This document shows positions 18,074 through 25,529 of a stretch of DNA of 64,000 nt, one piece after another. The DNA is from Palsa-1447 sp964414785. GTDB lineage: Bacteria > Verrucomicrobiota > Verrucomicrobiia > Opitutales > Opitutaceae. The notes beneath the pieces are model-generated. The model was not told the DNA's origin. It saw only the letters and a program-made list of their open reading frames with translations, and did no database searches. The stretch lies in assembly GCA_964414785.1 (NCBI GenBank), contig CAYPXZ010000002.1:1-64000 (forward strand). The letters are read 5' to 3'. Each line of letters starts with the position of its first letter. Positions within the stretch are counted from its first letter, which is position 1. Both the position numbers and the translations under genes were made by a program.

Positions 18074-19093
18074 TCAGGCCTGCGCGAACGCGGAGACGGT
18101 CTCCCGCTTGAGCTCGCGCATCATGAGCGCCGATATGGCGTCCGCGGGCCTCCTGCCCTTGAAGAGGATCCCGTTGGTCTCGCCGAGGATCGGCGCGTCG
18201 ATCCCCTTCTCGGCGCACAGGCCCGCGAAGGACCTCGTGGTCTCGTAGCCCTCGACGACCGTCCTGCGGCCGGCGAGCAGCTCCGTGATCGCCCTGCCCT
18301 CCCCTATCCGATGCCCGAATTCGCGGTTGCGGCTCCAGGACCCGTGGCAGGTCGCCACAAGGTCTCCGAAGCCGGAAAGCCCGTAGAAGGTCTCCGGCCG
18401 GGCGCCCAGCGCCCCGCCCACCTTGACCATCTCCGCCACGGCGCGGGTCATGAGCGCCGCCTTGGCGTTGTCCCCCAGGCCCAAACCCTCGCAGCACCCT
18501 GCCGCGATCGCATAGACGTTCTTCAGGCTCCCGCCAAACTCAACGCCCGCAAGGTCGTGGGTCGTGTAGACCCGCAGCGTGGGCCCGCTGATCGCGGCCT
18601 GGACGTCGTGCATCACGGCGTCGTTGCCCTTCGCCGCGAGCACCATCGCGGCGGGAAGCCCGCGGGCCACCTCAGCGGCGTTCGTCGGCCCAGAGAGGGC
18701 CCCCACCATGAACCCGGGAAGGGCCTCCGAGACGACCTGCGACGCCCGCAGGTGGCTCCCGAGCTCGAGTCCCTTGGCAAGGCTGACGACGAGGCTCGGG
18801 TGCGACGTGCCGAGGGCCTCGCGGATGTGCTCGGCGGTCAGGCGCAGGGTCTGGGCGGGGCAGGCGAGAAGGATCACGTCGGCCTCGCACAGGCCCTCGG
18901 CCAGGCTCGGGGTGACCCGGACCTCATTGGGAAGAAGGATGCCGGGGAGGTACTCCTTGTTCTCCCTGGAGGAGGCGATCGCCGAAGCCTGCTCCGGCCG
19001 GCGCGGGACGAGCGCGACCGCCCGCGCACCCCTTGAGAGGTGAAGCGCGAACGCCGTGCCCCAGGCCCCGGCTCCGACGATGCAGAACTTCAT
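18074..19093 (-). CDS. gpsA: Glycerol-3-phosphate dehydrogenase [NAD(P)+]
   Basis: 339 residues, standard length. The Rossmann motif GAGAWGTAF is at residues 7-15. The catalytic lysine lies in the conserved VEFGGSLKNVYAIAAG, and the substrate loop appears as LSGPTNAAEVARGLPAA and YGLSGFGDLVATC. It reduces dihydroxyacetone phosphate to sn-glycerol-3-phosphate, the backbone for phospholipids. It starts 32 bp after the end of lysA on the same strand, so the two are probably co-transcribed, with the MFS gene possibly following. Nothing unusual is seen. Confidence 0.95.
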   Translation of the reverse strand: MKFCIVGAGAWGTAFALHLSRGARAVALVPRRPEQASAIASSRENKEYLPGILLPNEVRVTPSLAEGLCEADVILLACPAQTLRLTAEHIREALGTSHPSLVVSLAKGLELGSHLRASQVVSEALPGFMVGALSGPTNAAEVARGLPAAMVLAAKGNDAVMHDVQAAISGPTLRVYTTHDLAGVEFGGSLKNVYAIAAGCCEGLGLGDNAKAALMTRAVAEMVKVGGALGARPETFYGLSGFGDLVATCHGSWSRNREFGHRIGEGRAITELLAGRRTVVEGYETTRSFAGLCAEKGIDAPILGETNGILFKGRRPADAISALMMRELKRETVSAFAQA

Positions 19094-19125
19094 ATCGCCC
19101 TTGTAACCCCGCCACCCCCCGCGCG

Positions 19126-20430
19126 CTACTTCAAAAACGTCGGCACCTTCTCGTTGGCGATCAGCTGCTCGAAGGTCTCCCGCGCCGTCACGAGCTCAAA
19201 GGCGCTGCCCTTGACGAGGACCTCGGCCGGGATCGGGCGCGCGTTGTAGCGGCTCGACATCACGTGGCCGTAGGCCCCGGCGCTCATGAGCGCCAGGTAT
19301 TCCCCCTCGCCGAGCTCCTGGATCTGGCGGTCCTTCGCGAAGCAGTCCGTGCTCTCGCAGATCGGGCCCACGACGTCGGCCACGAGCGCGCGACGGGTCG
19401 TGTCCCGCCGAAGGGGGACGATCTCGTGGTACGAGTCGTACATCGCCGGCCGCACCAGGTCGTTCATGGCCGCGTCGAGGATGAGGAAGTTCTTCCCCTG
19501 GCCGCGCTTGAGGTACTCAACCCGCGAGAGGAGGACCCCCGCGTTCGCGACCATCGATCGCCCGGGCTCGAGAAGCACCTTCAGTCCCAGCTCCCTCAGG
19601 GCCGGGGCGAGCGCCGCGCCGTACGCCTCCGGCGTCAGTGGGCGCTTGGCCTCCGGCATCGTCTCCCACCACGTGAAGGGCCCGCTCGCGAGGGCGTCCT
19701 TGTAGACCACCCCTATGCCGCCGCCGATCGAGATATAGGTGATCCCGTACTTCCGCTTCAGCTCGGCGGCCAGCGGCGCGAGCTTCTCGAGCGTCTCGAC
19801 GAAGGGCGTCACCTGCGTGATCTGCGAGCCGATGTGCGACTGGACGCCCTTTATCGCGATGTTCGGGTACTTCGAGGCGGCCTCGTACGCGGCCGCAGCC
19901 TGCCTCAGGGGGATGCCGAACTTGTTCGCGCTCGTGCCGGTCGTGATCTTTGCGTGGGTGTGCGCGTCGACGTCGGGGTTGACGCGAATAGCGATCGACG
20001 CCTTGACCCCCAGCTTGCCGGCCACGTGGTTGATCCTCGCAAGCTCGGGCTCGCTCTCGACGTGGAACGAGTAGATGCCCGCCTCCAGCGCCAGCCGAAT
20101 CTCGGTCTCGGTCTTGCCGACGCCCGCAAAGACGCTCCCCTTGACGCTCGAACCCGCGGCGACGACGCGGCGCATCTCCCCTGCGCTCGCGAAGTCAAAG
20201 GAGGATCCCAGGTTGCCCAAGTGCCTGAGCACCGCCAGGTTGGCATTCGCCTTGACCGCATAGCAGACGCGCACATCGAGGCCCTTCATGCTCCCGGCGA
20301 TCCGGGTGTAGTTGTCCTCGATCGTCGCCGCGCTGTAGACGTACGTCGGCGTCCCATACAGCTTGGCCACCTCGGCGAGATCGACGGATTCGCAGTGGAG
20401 GTTCTGGCCGGTGTATCGGAAATGGTGCAT
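19126..20430 (-). CDS. lysA: Diaminopimelate decarboxylase
   Basis: 434 residues from the ATG at 20430. It is a fold-III PLP enzyme: Lys60 in CYAVKANAN binds PLP. The glycine-rich phosphate loop is in YISIGGGIGV, and EPGRSMVANAG and CESTDCFAKDR carry the conserved substrate/dimer-interface residues (the Cys in CESTD is the active-site Cys donated across the dimer). It catalyses the last step of lysine synthesis, meso-diaminopimelate to L-lysine. CESTDxF is typical of LysA and separates it from the related decarboxylase at 34145-35290, which has GPTCDALD. Only about 100 bp separate it from the divergent gene at 20537, and no lysine riboswitch fits there. Confidence 0.95.
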   Translation of the reverse strand: MHHFRYTGQNLHCESVDLAEVAKLYGTPTYVYSAATIEDNYTRIAGSMKGLDVRVCYAVKANANLAVLRHLGNLGSSFDFASAGEMRRVVAAGSSVKGSVFAGVGKTETEIRLALEAGIYSFHVESEPELARINHVAGKLGVKASIAIRVNPDVDAHTHAKITTGTSANKFGIPLRQAAAAYEAASKYPNIAIKGVQSHIGSQITQVTPFVETLEKLAPLAAELKRKYGITYISIGGGIGVVYKDALASGPFTWWETMPEAKRPLTPEAYGAALAPALRELGLKVLLEPGRSMVANAGVLLSRVEYLKRGQGKNFLILDAAMNDLVRPAMYDSYHEIVPLRRDTTRRALVADVVGPICESTDCFAKDRQIQELGEGEYLALMSAGAYGHVMSSRYNARPIPAEVLVKGSAFELVTARETFEQLIANEKVPTFLK

Positions 20431-20536
20431 GGGAGGGCGTGTTGGGCTGCTGGTAAAATTCCGTGAAAGGCCGAGATTAGCGAGTTTCACCTTGAAAAAA
20501 CGACCTCAAAATACCGATAGTTGACCCTGAAGCCCC

Positions 20537-20791
20537 GTGCAGTCCCTCCTCAAATATCTCTTCCACCGCCCCGCGATCCGTTTCGGATTGGCAAGGGACA
20601 CCCGTGGGAAGTACCGGGACCCTAGGTTCGTGAGCTTCATCTCCGAGAGCAACCGGAAGACGCTCAACACCGATTTTCAGGACGCGGTTCTCAGGGGCCG
20701 CAAGGTGATCCGGTACGCGCTCATCGCCGGGCTTGCCGGCGGCGGAGCCTGGGTGGTCCTCGAAAGCGCCCATGCGCTTTCGATGTTCTGA
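20537..20791 (+). CDS. Small single-pass membrane protein, unknown
   Basis: 84 residues starting with GTG. The N-terminal 55 residues are basic and soluble (YLFHRPAIRFGLARDTRGKY), and a single hydrophobic helix (about 60-77, YALIAGLAGGGAWVVLE) precedes the C-terminus, so the product is probably tail-anchored. The upstream 80 bases are AT-rich for this genome, in keeping with a promoter. It ends one base before the stop of the convergent small gene at 20793. I do not recognise the family. The open frame is short and conservation was not testable. Confidence 0.5.
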   Translation: MQSLLKYLFHRPAIRFGLARDTRGKYRDPRFVSFISESNRKTLNTDFQDAVLRGRKVIRYALIAGLAGGGAWVVLESAHALSMF

Positions 20792-20792
20792 C

Positions 20793-21020
20793 CTAGGCCG
20801 CCTCGCGCTCCTCGCGCGGATTCGCGCCGGCCGCGTCCATCGAGATTACACTGGCCCGGGCTCGCATGGGCTCCACCTTCCGGCCGTAGTCGGCGTAGAG
20901 CATTGCGAGGACCCCCAGCGCCGTGAAGGCCAGGCCTCCGGCGCCGGTGTTCGCAATCATCACGAGGAAGGCTGCGACCACGGCCAGGGTTGAAAGGGTT
21001 ATTGAAACGAGTGTCTTCAT
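20793..21020 (-). CDS. ADYGR small membrane protein, copy A1
   Basis: 75 residues. Two hydrophobic segments (about 5-23, SITLSTLAVVAAFLVMI, and 27-41, GGLAFTALGVLAML) are followed by the motif YADYGRKVEPMRARASVIS and a polar, charged tail ending EREAA. It is closely similar to the protein at 24127-24354 (shared STLAVVAA, GVLAML.ADYGRKVEP, RASVIS) and more distantly to those at 21100-21324 and 24422-24655. A promoter-like element lies 26 bases upstream (21046-21072). The function is unknown and I cannot place it in a described family. Confidence 0.72.
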   Translation of the reverse strand: MKTLVSITLSTLAVVAAFLVMIANTGAGGLAFTALGVLAMLYADYGRKVEPMRARASVISMDAAGANPREEREAA

Positions 21021-21045
21021 GTTCAGTCCAATTCTTGCGGCCAGA

Positions 21046-21072
21046 GAGAACGCGTTCGGGCTGAAAGGTTCC
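21046..21072 (-). promoter_or_regulatory. ECF-promoter-like element, copy 1 (divergent)
   Basis: Read on the minus strand: GGAAC, CTTTC, then CGCGTTCTC after a 13-base gap from AAC, ending 26 bases before the ATG at 21020. It is the weakest of four related elements (see 21348, 24381, 24675). The -35-like part GGAAC is the commonest ECF sigma recognition sequence. Confidence 0.45.
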
Positions 21073-21099
21073 GGGCAATTTTTCCCGAGGCGCCTGGAA

Positions 21100-21324
21100 T
21101 CAGGCCGCGTTGCGCAGGGCGCCGTGGCGGCCCTGCGGCTCGAATTCGACGATCTCGGCGGTCGCCTTGACCGGCTCCATCGCGCGGCCGTAGTCGGCGA
21201 GGAATATGGCGAGCACACCGGTTGCGGTGAGCGTCATGGCCGCGGCGACGGCGCCGACGGGCAGCAGGATGAAGGCCGCGATGGCGGCGAGGAATGCGAT
21301 GACGGGGAGGATTGTTGTGTTCAT
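21100..21324 (-). CDS. ADYGR small membrane protein, copy A2
   Basis: 74 residues with two hydrophobic segments (about 4-22 and 24-42) and the shared LTATGVLAIFLADYGRAMEP, then a polar tail (EIVEFEPQGRHGALRNAA). It pairs most closely with 24422-24655 (PVGAVAAA/PIGAAAAC, TATGVL..FLADYGR, AEIV/AEVV), so copies A2 and B2 form one subtype and A1 and B1 the other. The ATG at 21324 is 24 bases from the promoter-like element at 21348-21376. Topology suggests a hairpin in the cytoplasmic membrane with a soluble tail. Function unknown. Confidence 0.72.
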   Translation of the reverse strand: MNTTILPVIAFLAAIAAFILLPVGAVAAAMTLTATGVLAIFLADYGRAMEPVKATAEIVEFEPQGRHGALRNAA

Positions 21325-21660
21325 TTTTGAGAGGTTCGTGTTGCCATGAGAACACGGGCCCGGCCCGGAAAGTTACGGCGAAATGAGGAATGGTCGTCGT
21401 GCTCCGTCGGTCGGTCCGTTCCCGGGATGGGATGCATCCCGACACCGTCTCGCTTTCGGGAAACGGGCGTCTCGGATTCGAGATGCTCCGGGGAGACGAA
21501 GGAAAACTTAAATTTCACAACATGGTTATAAAGATGTATTTATAAAATCACTTTGCCATGGCACAAGACGTGCAGATTCGTGCACGACCGTGGGTGCTTA
21601 ATGGTTCGACGCCTCGCCTAGAGCCATCGCGCACGGCCCAAAAAAAACCAAGGAAACCCC
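21325..21660. other. Intergenic region between small gene A2 and the ADOP permease
   Basis: It holds the promoter-like element of the minus-strand gene (21348-21376). Further right is a markedly AT-rich stretch (about 21488-21560) with two TATAAA hexamers, at the site expected for the promoter of the permease gene. A short plus-strand frame at 21346-21531 reads as Arg/Ser-rich noise and is not called. Confidence 0.6.
21348..21376 (-). promoter_or_regulatory. ECF-promoter-like element, copy 2
   Basis: On the minus strand GTAACTTTC, a GC-rich spacer, then CGTGTTCTC, ending 24 bases before the ATG at 21324. The distance from AAC to CGTG is 15 bases, in the range for ECF promoters of the TGTAAC-N-CGT type. 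It matches copies 3 and 4 almost base for base in both boxes while the spacers differ. Confidence 0.55.
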
Positions 21661-24066
21661 TTGTTCTCCGACCTCAGACACGCGCTCCGACAGCTAGCAA
21701 AATCTCCCGCGTTCGCCGTCGTCGCGGTGGCGACTCTCGCGCTTGGCATCGGCGCGTGCACCGCGATGTTCAGCATCGTGGACGCGGTGCTTCTGAGGCC
21801 GCTCCCGTTTCATGAGCCCGAGCGCCTCGTGTGGATCGAGAACATCTACCACGGGGGCCTTTCCGGCCGCACGAGCAGGGTCGACACCTTCAACGGCTGG
21901 AAGGAGCAGAACAGGAGCTTCACGTCCATGGGGGCCTACTATGCGTTCTCCGACTACTTCAGGAGGACGCTGACCGGGTCCGGCGAACCCGAGAACCTTC
22001 GCTCGTACGCGGTCTCCATGGACTTCCTCCCCACGCTGGGCGTCCGCCTGCTCCACGGGCGCAATTTCACAAAGGAGGAGTGCGCGTTCAACGGCCCCCA
22101 TGCCGCCATCCTCACGTACGCATTCTGGATGCGCCACTTCAGCGGAGATCCCTCCGCCGTCGGACGCACCATCTCGCTCAGCAACAACCCGACGACGATC
22201 GTCGGCGTGCTTCCCCCCGAATTCGACTTCGCCTCGGTCTTCACTCCGGGCTCGGGGGTGGAGATGATCGAGCCCCTTCCCCTGACGGTGGAGGTCGCCA
22301 ACCAGGGCAACACCGTCTTTGGCATCGGCCGGCTCCGGCCGGGCGCGACCGTCGAGCAGGCCCAGGCGGAGCTCTCCGTCATCAGCGAGCGGCTGCACCA
22401 GACCACGCTCAAGGACGTCGGGGGATTCGGCGCGTACGTGCGCCCGCTTGACGAGGCCATGCGCGGCGGGTTCCGCGGCTCGTTCCTCATCCTCGCGTGC
22501 GCCGTCGGCTGCGTCCTCGCGATCGCCTGCGTCAACCTCTCGAACCTCCAGCTCGCCAGGATCAACTCGAGGCGCCAGGAGTTCGCCGTGCGGATCGCCC
22601 TCGGCGCCGGACGCATGCACCTGATCAAGCAGGCCCTGACCGAGAGCCTCCTTCTCGCGGCGGCGGGCTCGCTGCTCGGCGTCCTCCTCGCCATGTGGGC
22701 CACCGCGGCCATGGCCCGGATCCAGACGTTCGGAATCCCCCTCCTGCAGAACGCCGCGATCGACCCCGCAGCCCTCGCCTTCACCGTCGGGATCACGGCC
22801 CTGGCGGGGGTTGCCTGCGGGCTCCTGCCCGCCCTCCACGTTGCGCGCTCCCACCGCGGCAACGCGCTCCAGGAGTCGACGCACCAGCGCAGCGCCGGCC
22901 GGTCGGCCGCCGCCGTCCGCAACGCGCTCGTCGTCGCTGAGCTGGCTCTCGCCTGCATGCTCCTTGTCGGCGCGGGCCTTCTCTTCCGCAGCTTCAGCGC
23001 ACTCCTGCAGGTCAACCTCGGGTTTCAGCCCAGGCACGCGATGGTGTGGCGGGTCGACGCGCCCCGCAGCTTCAACAACCGGGCCGAGGCGGTGCAATAC
23101 TTCGACGGCGCCGAGCGGCGCGTCACGGCCCTGCCCGGCGTCGAGACGGCCGGCCTGAGCGACACCCTCCCCCTGGGAAGGAACAGGACATGGGGTGTCG
23201 CCGCCGTGGGCGTCCAGTACCCGCCGGGCTCGGGGACCTATGCCTTCCCTCGCATGGTTGACCAGCACTACCTCCAGGCGATGCAGATTCCGCTGAAGGC
23301 GGGCCGCTACTTCGACGACCGCGACACGGCGACCTCGGAGAGGGCGGTTGTCATCAACGAGAGCCTCGCCCGCAAGCTCTGGCCGGACCGCGACGCCGTC
23401 GGCCAGTCGATCACGCAGGACGGCGGGACCAAGGTCATCGGCGTCGTCGCCAACGTGCGTCACGGGTCGCTCGAGGAGGAGGGAAGCAACGAGATGTACT
23501 TCAACTTCCGCCAGTCGGACGACTGGAACGCGATGGAGATGGTGATCAGGAGCGCGCGCGCGCCCGCATCCCTCGTGCCCGAGGTGCGCTCCGCGCTTGC
23601 GGCGTACGACTCCAACCTCCCGACCAGCGAATTCTACGAGCTCGAGGGCCTCATCGACAACGCCGTGGCCCCCCGGCGCCTCATCACGCGGATCCTGGGC
23701 GTCTTCTCCTCGCTCGCCGTCACGCTTGCGGCGATCGGCCTCTACGGGGTCATCGCCTACTCGGTCACGCAGCGCACCCAGGAGATCGGCATCCGGATGG
23801 CCGTGGGCGCGCAGCGGGGAGACATCCTGGGGCTCGTCCTGCGGGGCGGCCTAAGGCTCGCCGCGCTCGGCGTCGGCCTGGGCCTTGTCGGATGCCTTGC
23901 GCTCACCCGCCTGCTGCGGAGCATGCTCTTCGGGATCACGGCCCACGACCCGCTCGTCCTCGCGGGAAACGTCGCCCTGCTTGTCGCGGTGGCCCTCGCA
24001 GCCTGCATCCTTCCGGCGCTTCGCGCGACAAGGGTCGAGCCCGTGACCGCGCTCAGGTCTGAATAA
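21661..24066 (+). CDS. ADOP-family permease (MacB/FtsX-like, duplicated)
   Basis: 801 residues, starting with TTG after an AAGGA. It opens with LRHALRQLAKSPAFAVVAVATLALGIGACTAM, split here as the conserved LRQLxKSPxF and TLALGIGA of the acidobacterial duplicated orphan permeases. It has a MacB-type periplasmic core (about 40-240), three FtsX helices (about 275-400), a linker with a repeated NALVVAELALACMLLVGAG helix start, a second periplasmic core (about 450-650) and three final helices (about 675-795, with VTQRTQEIGIRMAVGAQ). No ATPase gene is adjacent, hence orphan. The usual PadR-like regulator is also absent. It is flanked on both sides by the ADYGR small-protein pairs, a suggestive setting. 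Confidence 0.88.
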   Translation: MFSDLRHALRQLAKSPAFAVVAVATLALGIGACTAMFSIVDAVLLRPLPFHEPERLVWIENIYHGGLSGRTSRVDTFNGWKEQNRSFTSMGAYYAFSDYFRRTLTGSGEPENLRSYAVSMDFLPTLGVRLLHGRNFTKEECAFNGPHAAILTYAFWMRHFSGDPSAVGRTISLSNNPTTIVGVLPPEFDFASVFTPGSGVEMIEPLPLTVEVANQGNTVFGIGRLRPGATVEQAQAELSVISERLHQTTLKDVGGFGAYVRPLDEAMRGGFRGSFLILACAVGCVLAIACVNLSNLQLARINSRRQEFAVRIALGAGRMHLIKQALTESLLLAAAGSLLGVLLAMWATAAMARIQTFGIPLLQNAAIDPAALAFTVGITALAGVACGLLPALHVARSHRGNALQESTHQRSAGRSAAAVRNALVVAELALACMLLVGAGLLFRSFSALLQVNLGFQPRHAMVWRVDAPRSFNNRAEAVQYFDGAERRVTALPGVETAGLSDTLPLGRNRTWGVAAVGVQYPPGSGTYAFPRMVDQHYLQAMQIPLKAGRYFDDRDTATSERAVVINESLARKLWPDRDAVGQSITQDGGTKVIGVVANVRHGSLEEEGSNEMYFNFRQSDDWNAMEMVIRSARAPASLVPEVRSALAAYDSNLPTSEFYELEGLIDNAVAPRRLITRILGVFSSLAVTLAAIGLYGVIAYSVTQRTQEIGIRMAVGAQRGDILGLVLRGGLRLAALGVGLGLVGCLALTRLLRSMLFGITAHDPLVLAGNVALLVAVALAACILPALRATRVEPVTALRSE

Positions 24067-24089
24067 CCCCGGAATCTTCGGGCTCTCAA

Positions 24090-24118
24090 CCCCGGGGGCG
24101 CCGCAGCGCCCCCCGGGG
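24090..24118. terminator. Bidirectional terminator between convergent genes
   Basis: CCCCGGGGGCGC (24090-24101) pairs with GCGCCCCCCGGGG (24106-24118) with one bulged C and a four-base loop, a very stable hairpin. TTT follows at 24121. It lies between the stops of the permease (24066) and the convergent small gene (24127). Confidence 0.6.
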
Positions 24119-24126
24119 CGTTTGGA

Positions 24127-24354
24127 TCAGGCCGCGGCCCGATACTCGGGCTGCCGGCCTCGGGTTTCCCCGATGGAGATTACACTGGCCCGGGCCTGCA
24201 ACGGCTCCACCTTGCGCCCGTAGTCGGCGTGGAGCATCGCGAGGACCCCCGCCGCCACGAAGGCGATGCCGGAGGAAGCGGTGGTCGCATGCGACACCAA
24301 GTACGCTGCGACCACGGCCAGAGTTGAAAGGGAGAAAAGGAGGTGAGTCTTCAT
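24127..24354 (-). CDS. ADYGR small membrane protein, copy B1
   Basis: 75 residues. It resembles 20793-21020 along its whole length: MKT start, LSTLAVVAAYLVSHAT as first hydrophobic segment, GIAFVAAGVLAMLHADYGRK in the second, then VEPLQARASVIS and a short polar tail ending RAAA. Its own promoter-like element is at 24381-24408. The copy lies on the far side of the ADOP permease from copy A1, so the pair A and pair B arrangement suggests duplication of a two-gene block. No known function. Confidence 0.72.
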   Translation of the reverse strand: MKTHLLFSLSTLAVVAAYLVSHATTASSGIAFVAAGVLAMLHADYGRKVEPLQARASVISIGETRGRQPEYRAAA

Positions 24355-24380
24355 GTTCGATCCTGTGTCTTTGCACTTAG

Positions 24381-24408
24381 GAGAACACGGCTCGCGGGGA
24401 AAAGTTAC
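24381..24408 (-). promoter_or_regulatory. ECF-promoter-like element, copy 3
   Basis: On the minus strand GTAACTTTTC, a GC-rich spacer, then CGTGTTCTC, ending 27 bases before the ATG at 24354. AAC to CGTG is 14 bases. It is the clearest copy, as it includes the TGTAAC form typical of SigX-type -35 boxes. Confidence 0.55.
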
Positions 24409-24421
24409 AGGGGGACGCTGC

Positions 24422-24655
24422 TCAGGCCGCCATGCGCTGCTCGGTGGCGGGGCAATGGGGGGCGCCGAACGGGACCACCTCGGCGGGAGCCCCGACGGGC
24501 CCGAGCGAACGGCCGTAGTCGGCCAGGAAGACGCTGAGCACTCCGGTCGCCGTGAAGGCGGTGCAGGCTGCGGCGGCCCCTATGGGCAGGACGATGATCG
24601 CCACGAGGGCGGCTAACAGGACTTTGGCGGGAAGGGAGTTGGTATTTGTTTTCAT
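24422..24655 (-). CDS. ADYGR small membrane protein, copy B2
   Basis: 77 residues from the ATG at 24655. Two hydrophobic segments (about 11-27, VLLAALVAIIVLPIGAA, and 29-46) are followed by FLADYGRSLGPVGAPAEVV and a polar tail with one Cys. It is the partner subtype of 21100-21324. The gene stops 14 bases before the upstream element of copy B1, so each small gene has its own control region rather than sharing one message. Unknown role. Confidence 0.7.
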   Translation of the reverse strand: MKTNTNSLPAKVLLAALVAIIVLPIGAAAACTAFTATGVLSVFLADYGRSLGPVGAPAEVVPFGAPHCPATEQRMAA

Positions 24656-24674
24656 TGGAAGGTTAAGCTTCCAA

Positions 24675-24703
24675 GAGAACACGGCCCCGCCCCGAAAAGT
24701 TGC
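24675..24703 (-). promoter_or_regulatory. ECF-promoter-like element, copy 4
   Basis: On the minus strand GCAACTTTTC, a GC-rich spacer, then CGTGTTCTC, ending 20 bases before the ATG at 24655. AAC to CGTG is 15 bases. The boxes match copies 2 and 3, although a G-to-C style change in the first base of the -35 weakens the match. Confidence 0.5.
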
Positions 24704-24737
24704 GCCGTAATCGGCGCAATCCGCCGGAAAGGCCGGC

Positions 24738-25529
24738 CTAGTCCCCGGCCCCGGCCGCCACCGGCTTGAACGCGGAGCGGAACGCCGCCTTGGCGTAGTC
24801 GCGGTTCATGCGGGCGATGAAGTCGTGGGAGATCAGCTTCGGGCAGGCCGCGCTGCACTCGTACTGGTTCGTGCAGCTTCCGAAGCCGAGGCCGTCCATC
24901 GTGCTGACCATCGCGAGCACGCGGTGGTCGCGCTCGGGCTGCCCCTGCGGGAGGAGGCCGAGGTGCGAGACCTTGGCGGCCACGAAGAGCATCGCGCTCG
25001 AGTTCTTGCAGGCGGCGACGCAGGCGCCGCACCCGATGCACTGGGCCGCGTCCATCGCGAGGTCGGCGACGGCCTTGGAAACGGGCACGGAGTTGGCCTC
25101 GGGCGCCGAGCCCGTGCGGATGGAGATGAAACCGCCCGCCTGCTGGATCTTGTCGAAGGCGCTCCGGTCGGTGACCAGGTCCTTGATGACCGGGAAGGGC
25201 CTCGCGCGGAAGGGCTCGACGACGATGACATCGCCCTCCTTGTAGCTGCGCATGTACGTCTGGCAGGAGGCCACGCCGTGGTGCGGACCGTGGGGCTTGC
25301 CGTCGATCACGAGCGAGCACGTGCCGCAGATCCCCTCGCGGCAGTCGTGCGCAAACGCCACCGGCTCGTCGCCCTTCCTCGTCAGGTCGTCGTTGAGGAC
25401 GTCGAGCATCTCGAGGAACGACATGTCCGGGTTGACGCCCGCCACGGGGTACTCCACGAAGCGCCCGGGCTGGCCGGGGCCGGGCTGGCGCCACACGCGG
25501 ACGGTTACGCTGAAGGTCGTCGTGCTCAT
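24738..25529 (-). CDS. sdhB: Succinate dehydrogenase iron-sulfur subunit
   Basis: 263 residues. The [2Fe-2S] ligands are in CREGICGTC with a later Cys, the [4Fe-4S] motif is CIGCGACVAAC, and the last cluster region is CTNQYECSAACPK. This subunit carries electrons from the flavoprotein to the quinone site in the membrane. The ATG overlaps the stop of sdhA by one base (TGATG), so the two are translationally coupled. The order C-A-B and the sequence character fit the Bacteroidetes/epsilon-type (type B) complex, which usually works with menaquinone; the quinone is inferred. Confidence 0.94.
   Translation of the reverse strand: MSTTTFSVTVRVWRQPGPGQPGRFVEYPVAGVNPDMSFLEMLDVLNDDLTRKGDEPVAFAHDCREGICGTCSLVIDGKPHGPHHGVASCQTYMRSYKEGDVIVVEPFRARPFPVIKDLVTDRSAFDKIQQAGGFISIRTGSAPEANSVPVSKAVADLAMDAAQCIGCGACVAACKNSSAMLFVAAKVSHLGLLPQGQPERDHRVLAMVSTMDGLGFGSCTNQYECSAACPKLISHDFIARMNRDYAKAAFRSAFKPVAAGAGD

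Noticed and set aside
16525..18111. A 528-codon plus-strand frame opposite the MFS gene
   Set aside because: Same artefact; the minus frame carries the MHS motifs.
18074..20430. lysA-like confusion with carboxynorspermidine or ornithine decarboxylase
   Set aside because: The gene has the CESTD motif of diaminopimelate decarboxylase; the ODC-type copy is the separate gene at 34145-35290.
20431..20536. Lysine riboswitch upstream of lysA
   Set aside because: Only 106 bases lie between lysA and the divergent gene, and no matching conserved core was seen.
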